From Torreya grandis (taxonomy: Eukaryota > Streptophyta > Pinopsida > Cupressales > Taxaceae), in assembly GCA_037957365.1 (NCBI GenBank), contig JARHVA010000122.1, forward strand, positions 3,235,001-3,299,000: a stretch of DNA of 64,000 nt. The letters are read 5' to 3'. A model generated the notes under the pieces. It searched no databases, had not been told where the DNA came from, and saw only the letters and a program-made list of their open reading frames with translations. The translations under genes and the position numbers were made by a program. Numbering within the stretch: position 1 is the stretch's first letter; each line of letters begins with the position of its first letter. Below, piece by piece: positions 60,826-64,000 of the stretch.

Positions 60826-61929
60826 TGTTAGGTTGTAGAGCTAAAAGCTTCACTGATGCAGACATTGGAGGAGGGTGTTGAGTGTCACAGTCATCAGTGT
60901 CAGTCAAGCCAATTGACATCGATCAGGTGGAGATAGAAAGCTGCTGACAATGGTCAAATATCGGCCGACGTCGGTCACCCCCAAGCAGACAAGGACCGAC
61001 GTCGGTCGCCTGTGTGGTTCCAAACTGTGAGTTCCATAGATAGTTTGTTAACAAACTGGTTGTTTGCATGAAGAAGGATAATTTTAGTCTTGAGCTATGG
61101 ATCTAATTATTGTAATTAGGTGTCTAATTATTGTTTACATGAGATCTATATAATAGACTCATGGGTTGTATTGTAATTTGTGCTAGTGAGTAAGAGAGAA
61201 AATATTAGCTCCTTCAGAGAGAAGAGAGCATGGTGTGTTCCTCCTAGTGCCACAGTGCCAAGTGTGGGTTCTGGTTTGGAGAATCAGAAAGATTATTCAT
61301 GTATGTAGGATCTTGGTCAGTAGGTGTGCAAGGCCACATTTGGAGATCTACATGGTAAGTAAGATCATTGATCTGCAGGTGTATGTGTGTGCGAGGTCTA
61401 AGGTTTGCAGGTGTGCAAAACCAGGTTGATCTGCAGGTGGCAACAGAATCAAGGTGATAACAACACAACAGGAAGGCAAATTAGTTCCTTCCAAAGTAAG
61501 ATCATTTGAGTTGCAGGTTGTTACAAGTTCATGGGAGATCTACTTGGAATACGTTGAGTACTTGGAGTGTGTGGAGCACTTGTGGAGTGCATGGAGCACT
61601 TGTGTATTGGCAGTACTGATACTGACTGGTTGGAGGTGAACACCAACTCTATGTTTGAGTTGTGTGTTCAGACCATAAGAGAGAGAGTGAGATCTTGAAG
61701 AGATTTACTGTTTATGCTCTAGATGTATGTGAGCTCTAGAGATGTAAGGAAGAAGAACTGTGGCAATCTTCTTTGTTGTATTTCTTTCTAGAAGAATATT
61801 AATACAATTGGGTATTGTCTCTCATATTTTGTGTTGTTTTTGAATTCTAGTTACTTGTTACTTCTAGTTTAATTTCACATATTAAGTTGATTGTACATGG
61901 TAATCAATTGTGCTTCCTCAGTCCTAACA
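60826..61929 (+). repeat. LTR 2 (shared central LTR) of tandem Copia array (1104 bp)
   Basis: TGTTAGG to CCTAACA. TATA-type box CTATATAATAG near 61147. It is the 3' LTR of copy 1 and at the same time the 5' LTR of copy 2. Confidence 0.88.
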
Positions 61930-61930
61930 G

Positions 61931-61942
61931 TGGAGTCAGAGC
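61931..61942 (+). promoter_or_regulatory. PBS of internal copy 2
   Basis: TGGAGTCAGAGC, identical to the site after LTR 1. Confidence 0.75.
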
Positions 61943-62059
61943 ATGTTTGTTGTTCTAGATTCCTGACAGTTGGTATCAGAGCTAAGGTTGCAGGGACCAG
62001 GTTTTGTGTTTGATTATAGGTCACTCTCAGGGGTTTCTGATTGAGTGGGAGTATAACAA

Positions 62060-63800
62060 TGGAAGAATAAAGTAAGCCAAGAATGGAATAATTGAAAAGC
62101 ATGAATGGTCAATTACGGTGTTATGGAAAGAAAGAGCAGGTAAAGAAAGATTGTTGGTTGGTAGCAGATCAACATGAAGGAACTGAAGAAGTAGATGTTG
62201 CAAGTGTTGTTGCATAGGATGCTCTGAGATGTTTCTTGGATAAAGTAGAATCTTGGTTTATAGATTCTGTTGCCTCTTTCCATGTAGCCCCATATAGAGG
62301 GGTTGGTGTGCCTTGTCAAATTATTGGCAAAGGGGAAGTGTTGTTGAAATTGCAGGTGGCCAACACATGGGTGTTGAAGAATGTCATGCAGGTCTCAGTT
62401 CTGAAGATGCGGCTAATTGCTTTAGAAAATTTGGGTGATGAGAGATGCATAAGAACTCTCACAGTGGATGCACTTGAATTAGCTGGTGGTAACAAAGTAG
62501 GTATCTTTTATCTATCTACTTATATTACTGATTCTTCTTCTGTTGTAAAGACGTGGCTTTGTAGGCTTGGTCACATGAGCAAGGAGATGCATGTTCTTAA
62601 GAGGAAGTTAGATGTGTTTGACAGACTTAAGAATTAGAAAGCCTTGGTGTTTTTGGAGGAGATGATGGACAAAGATTAGTGGAGAAGGCTGGACATCTCT
62701 GAGTAGGGCAGTTTGGACAGGGTTTTGATCCATGGAGAGCTCACGGGTAAAAAGTCATCACTCATAGGTGAACACAGTTACTGACATCGGTCAAGGAGAA
62801 CCGGCGTCAAACAAACAGGTGTCGATGTTGGTCATGTGTAGACCATAGCCAGTGGTGTCGAGCAGGGTGGTTGTTGGCATCGGTCATAGAACCGATGTCG
62901 GTGACCAGGTAAGACTGACGTTGGTCATAAAATTGGCATCGATAGAAAGGACAGTTGCATGGAAACTGACATCAGTCAGATGTAGATTGTATGGTGACCG
63001 AGGTCGGTCACTGTAATGGATTTTGGGCAGATAACAAGCTATCAAAGAGTCTCAAATGCCCATATGGAGGACTGAAAGGGTAAGTAAGCCTCAAATTTGT
63101 TGTTCCTCTTCTTTATACTTGTTGCTCACTGTAGAGTAGGAAGGATCTAGGAAATAGTGGGAGCATGGCATGATTAGGATGCAAAACCAAATAGGAGATT
63201 TGGTAGGGTTGCTAGCCAGTATGAAAGCACTAAAAGACGAATGGATACCTTAGTTAAAGAATATAGAGAATGGACACATGAGATGGAAGGCCAAGTCATA
63301 TGGTCTTGAGAAAGCTGTAGGATAGTGGTACAGGTTTGACAGGTGGATGACAAAGCATGGCTTTAGTCAATGTTAGTGTAACTATTATGTTTGTCTTACC
63401 AGGTGGATGATGATTGCAACATTATCCTGTTACTGTATGTGGATGGTATGCTAGCTAACAAGTTTGTACATACATGGTTTTGCTGAGCTAAGGGTAAGGT
63501 TAGTTCAGTGGCATGTCATGAGGAATTTGGAGCAGTGAAGTTCTTTGGCATGAGAAACATAGAAGATCACAGGTTGATTTTGTCTCTAGTGGGAGCTGAT
63601 GTGAATCAGGTGTTAGCGAGGTTCAATATGCAAGATGTAAAACTAGAGCACACCAAGGGATAGATAGTTTAGTATTCAAAATCACATGAGGTCTGGTATA
63701 GACCTAAGTTTTATTTAGCAGTGGGAGCTATCAAAGAGTTAGGAACCAATTCGGGGAAGTGGGTTCTTAGGTATTTGAGAGGGACCAGCAACAGGTATAC
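62060..63800 (+). pseudogene. Copia internal region copy 2: collapsed gag-pol
   Basis: Same order and same deletion junctions as copy 1. The longest open part is 62236-62637 (133 aa): SWFIDSVASFHVAPYR (protease DSV), VLKNVMQVSVLKMRLIA and WLCRLGHMSKEMHVLKRKL. It has more stops than copy 1, for example TAG at 62216 where copy 1 keeps CAG. RT scraps with YVDG and a GTCGGTCA-type repeat region (62780-63015) are also present. Confidence 0.82.
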
Positions 63801-63982
63801 ATGCTATGCAGGGTCAGGACTTCACTACATGGGTTTATAGGTTTGGATGACAGGAGTTGCACCACAAGTTGTGTGGTGGGTGGTCTTCAGGGTTGAGCTT
63901 GGAGAGGGATACAAGCCAAAAAATAGATTAGATGGGGTATAGGTACAGGTACAGTGCAGCTGTTTATCTCCAAGTGGGAGAT

Positions 63983-64000
63983 TGTTAGGTTGTGAAGCTA
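63983..64000 (+). repeat. Start of LTR 3, cut by window end
   Basis: TGTTAGGTTGTGAAGCTA matches the first bases of LTRs 1 and 2 and follows PPT AAGTGGGAGA. Confidence 0.85.

Overview
This is plant nuclear DNA, most likely from a gymnosperm and probably a conifer. It is AT-rich and saturated with old, nested, decayed retroelements. The only recognisable host gene is three C-terminal exons of a plant O-fucosyltransferase, separated by a 16.2 kb final intron. A Penelope-like element with a GIY-YIG endonuclease, a class reported in conifers, lies in that intron. No bacterial genes, rRNA, tRNA or CRISPR were seen. The species call is inference.

Layout. 1-2010: a minus-strand Copia element (gag, PBS, one LTR) inserted into the RT region of a plus-strand Ty3/gypsy pol remnant (2011-4015). 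4016-6351: a minus-strand gypsy leader, PBS and candidate LTR carrying 88-bp repeats with G-boxes. 8160-10134 and 15275-15617: minus-strand gypsy LTR-type sequence, split by a complete non-autonomous Copia element that encodes only gag (10135-15274, 5-bp target-site duplication AAAAC). 16160-17094: decayed LINE ORF1, minus strand.

18327-35209: the O-fucosyltransferase exons. The last intron holds a gypsy gag/protease relic (20150-22299), a large nested foldback structure (22300-27446) enclosing a LINE RNase H frame and gypsy pol scraps, several tandem repeats, and the Penelope-like remnant (33700-34430).

38380-39420: a LINE 3' fragment. 43497-50945: a full-length but heavily mutated L1-type LINE with a perfect 20-bp target-site duplication. 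51117-51566: a very long compound CA/TA/TG microsatellite. 54236-55540: gypsy promoter, PBS and gag. 57610-64000: a Copia deletion derivative in the tandem form LTR-internal-LTR-internal-LTR, continuing past the window end.

The elements are not a cooperating gene set. The history is repeated insertion, LTR recombination, and decay in which CAG to TAG changes stand out, as expected from deamination of methylated cytosine in CHG context. Several LTRs carry family-specific minisatellites in the presumed U3 promoter region.
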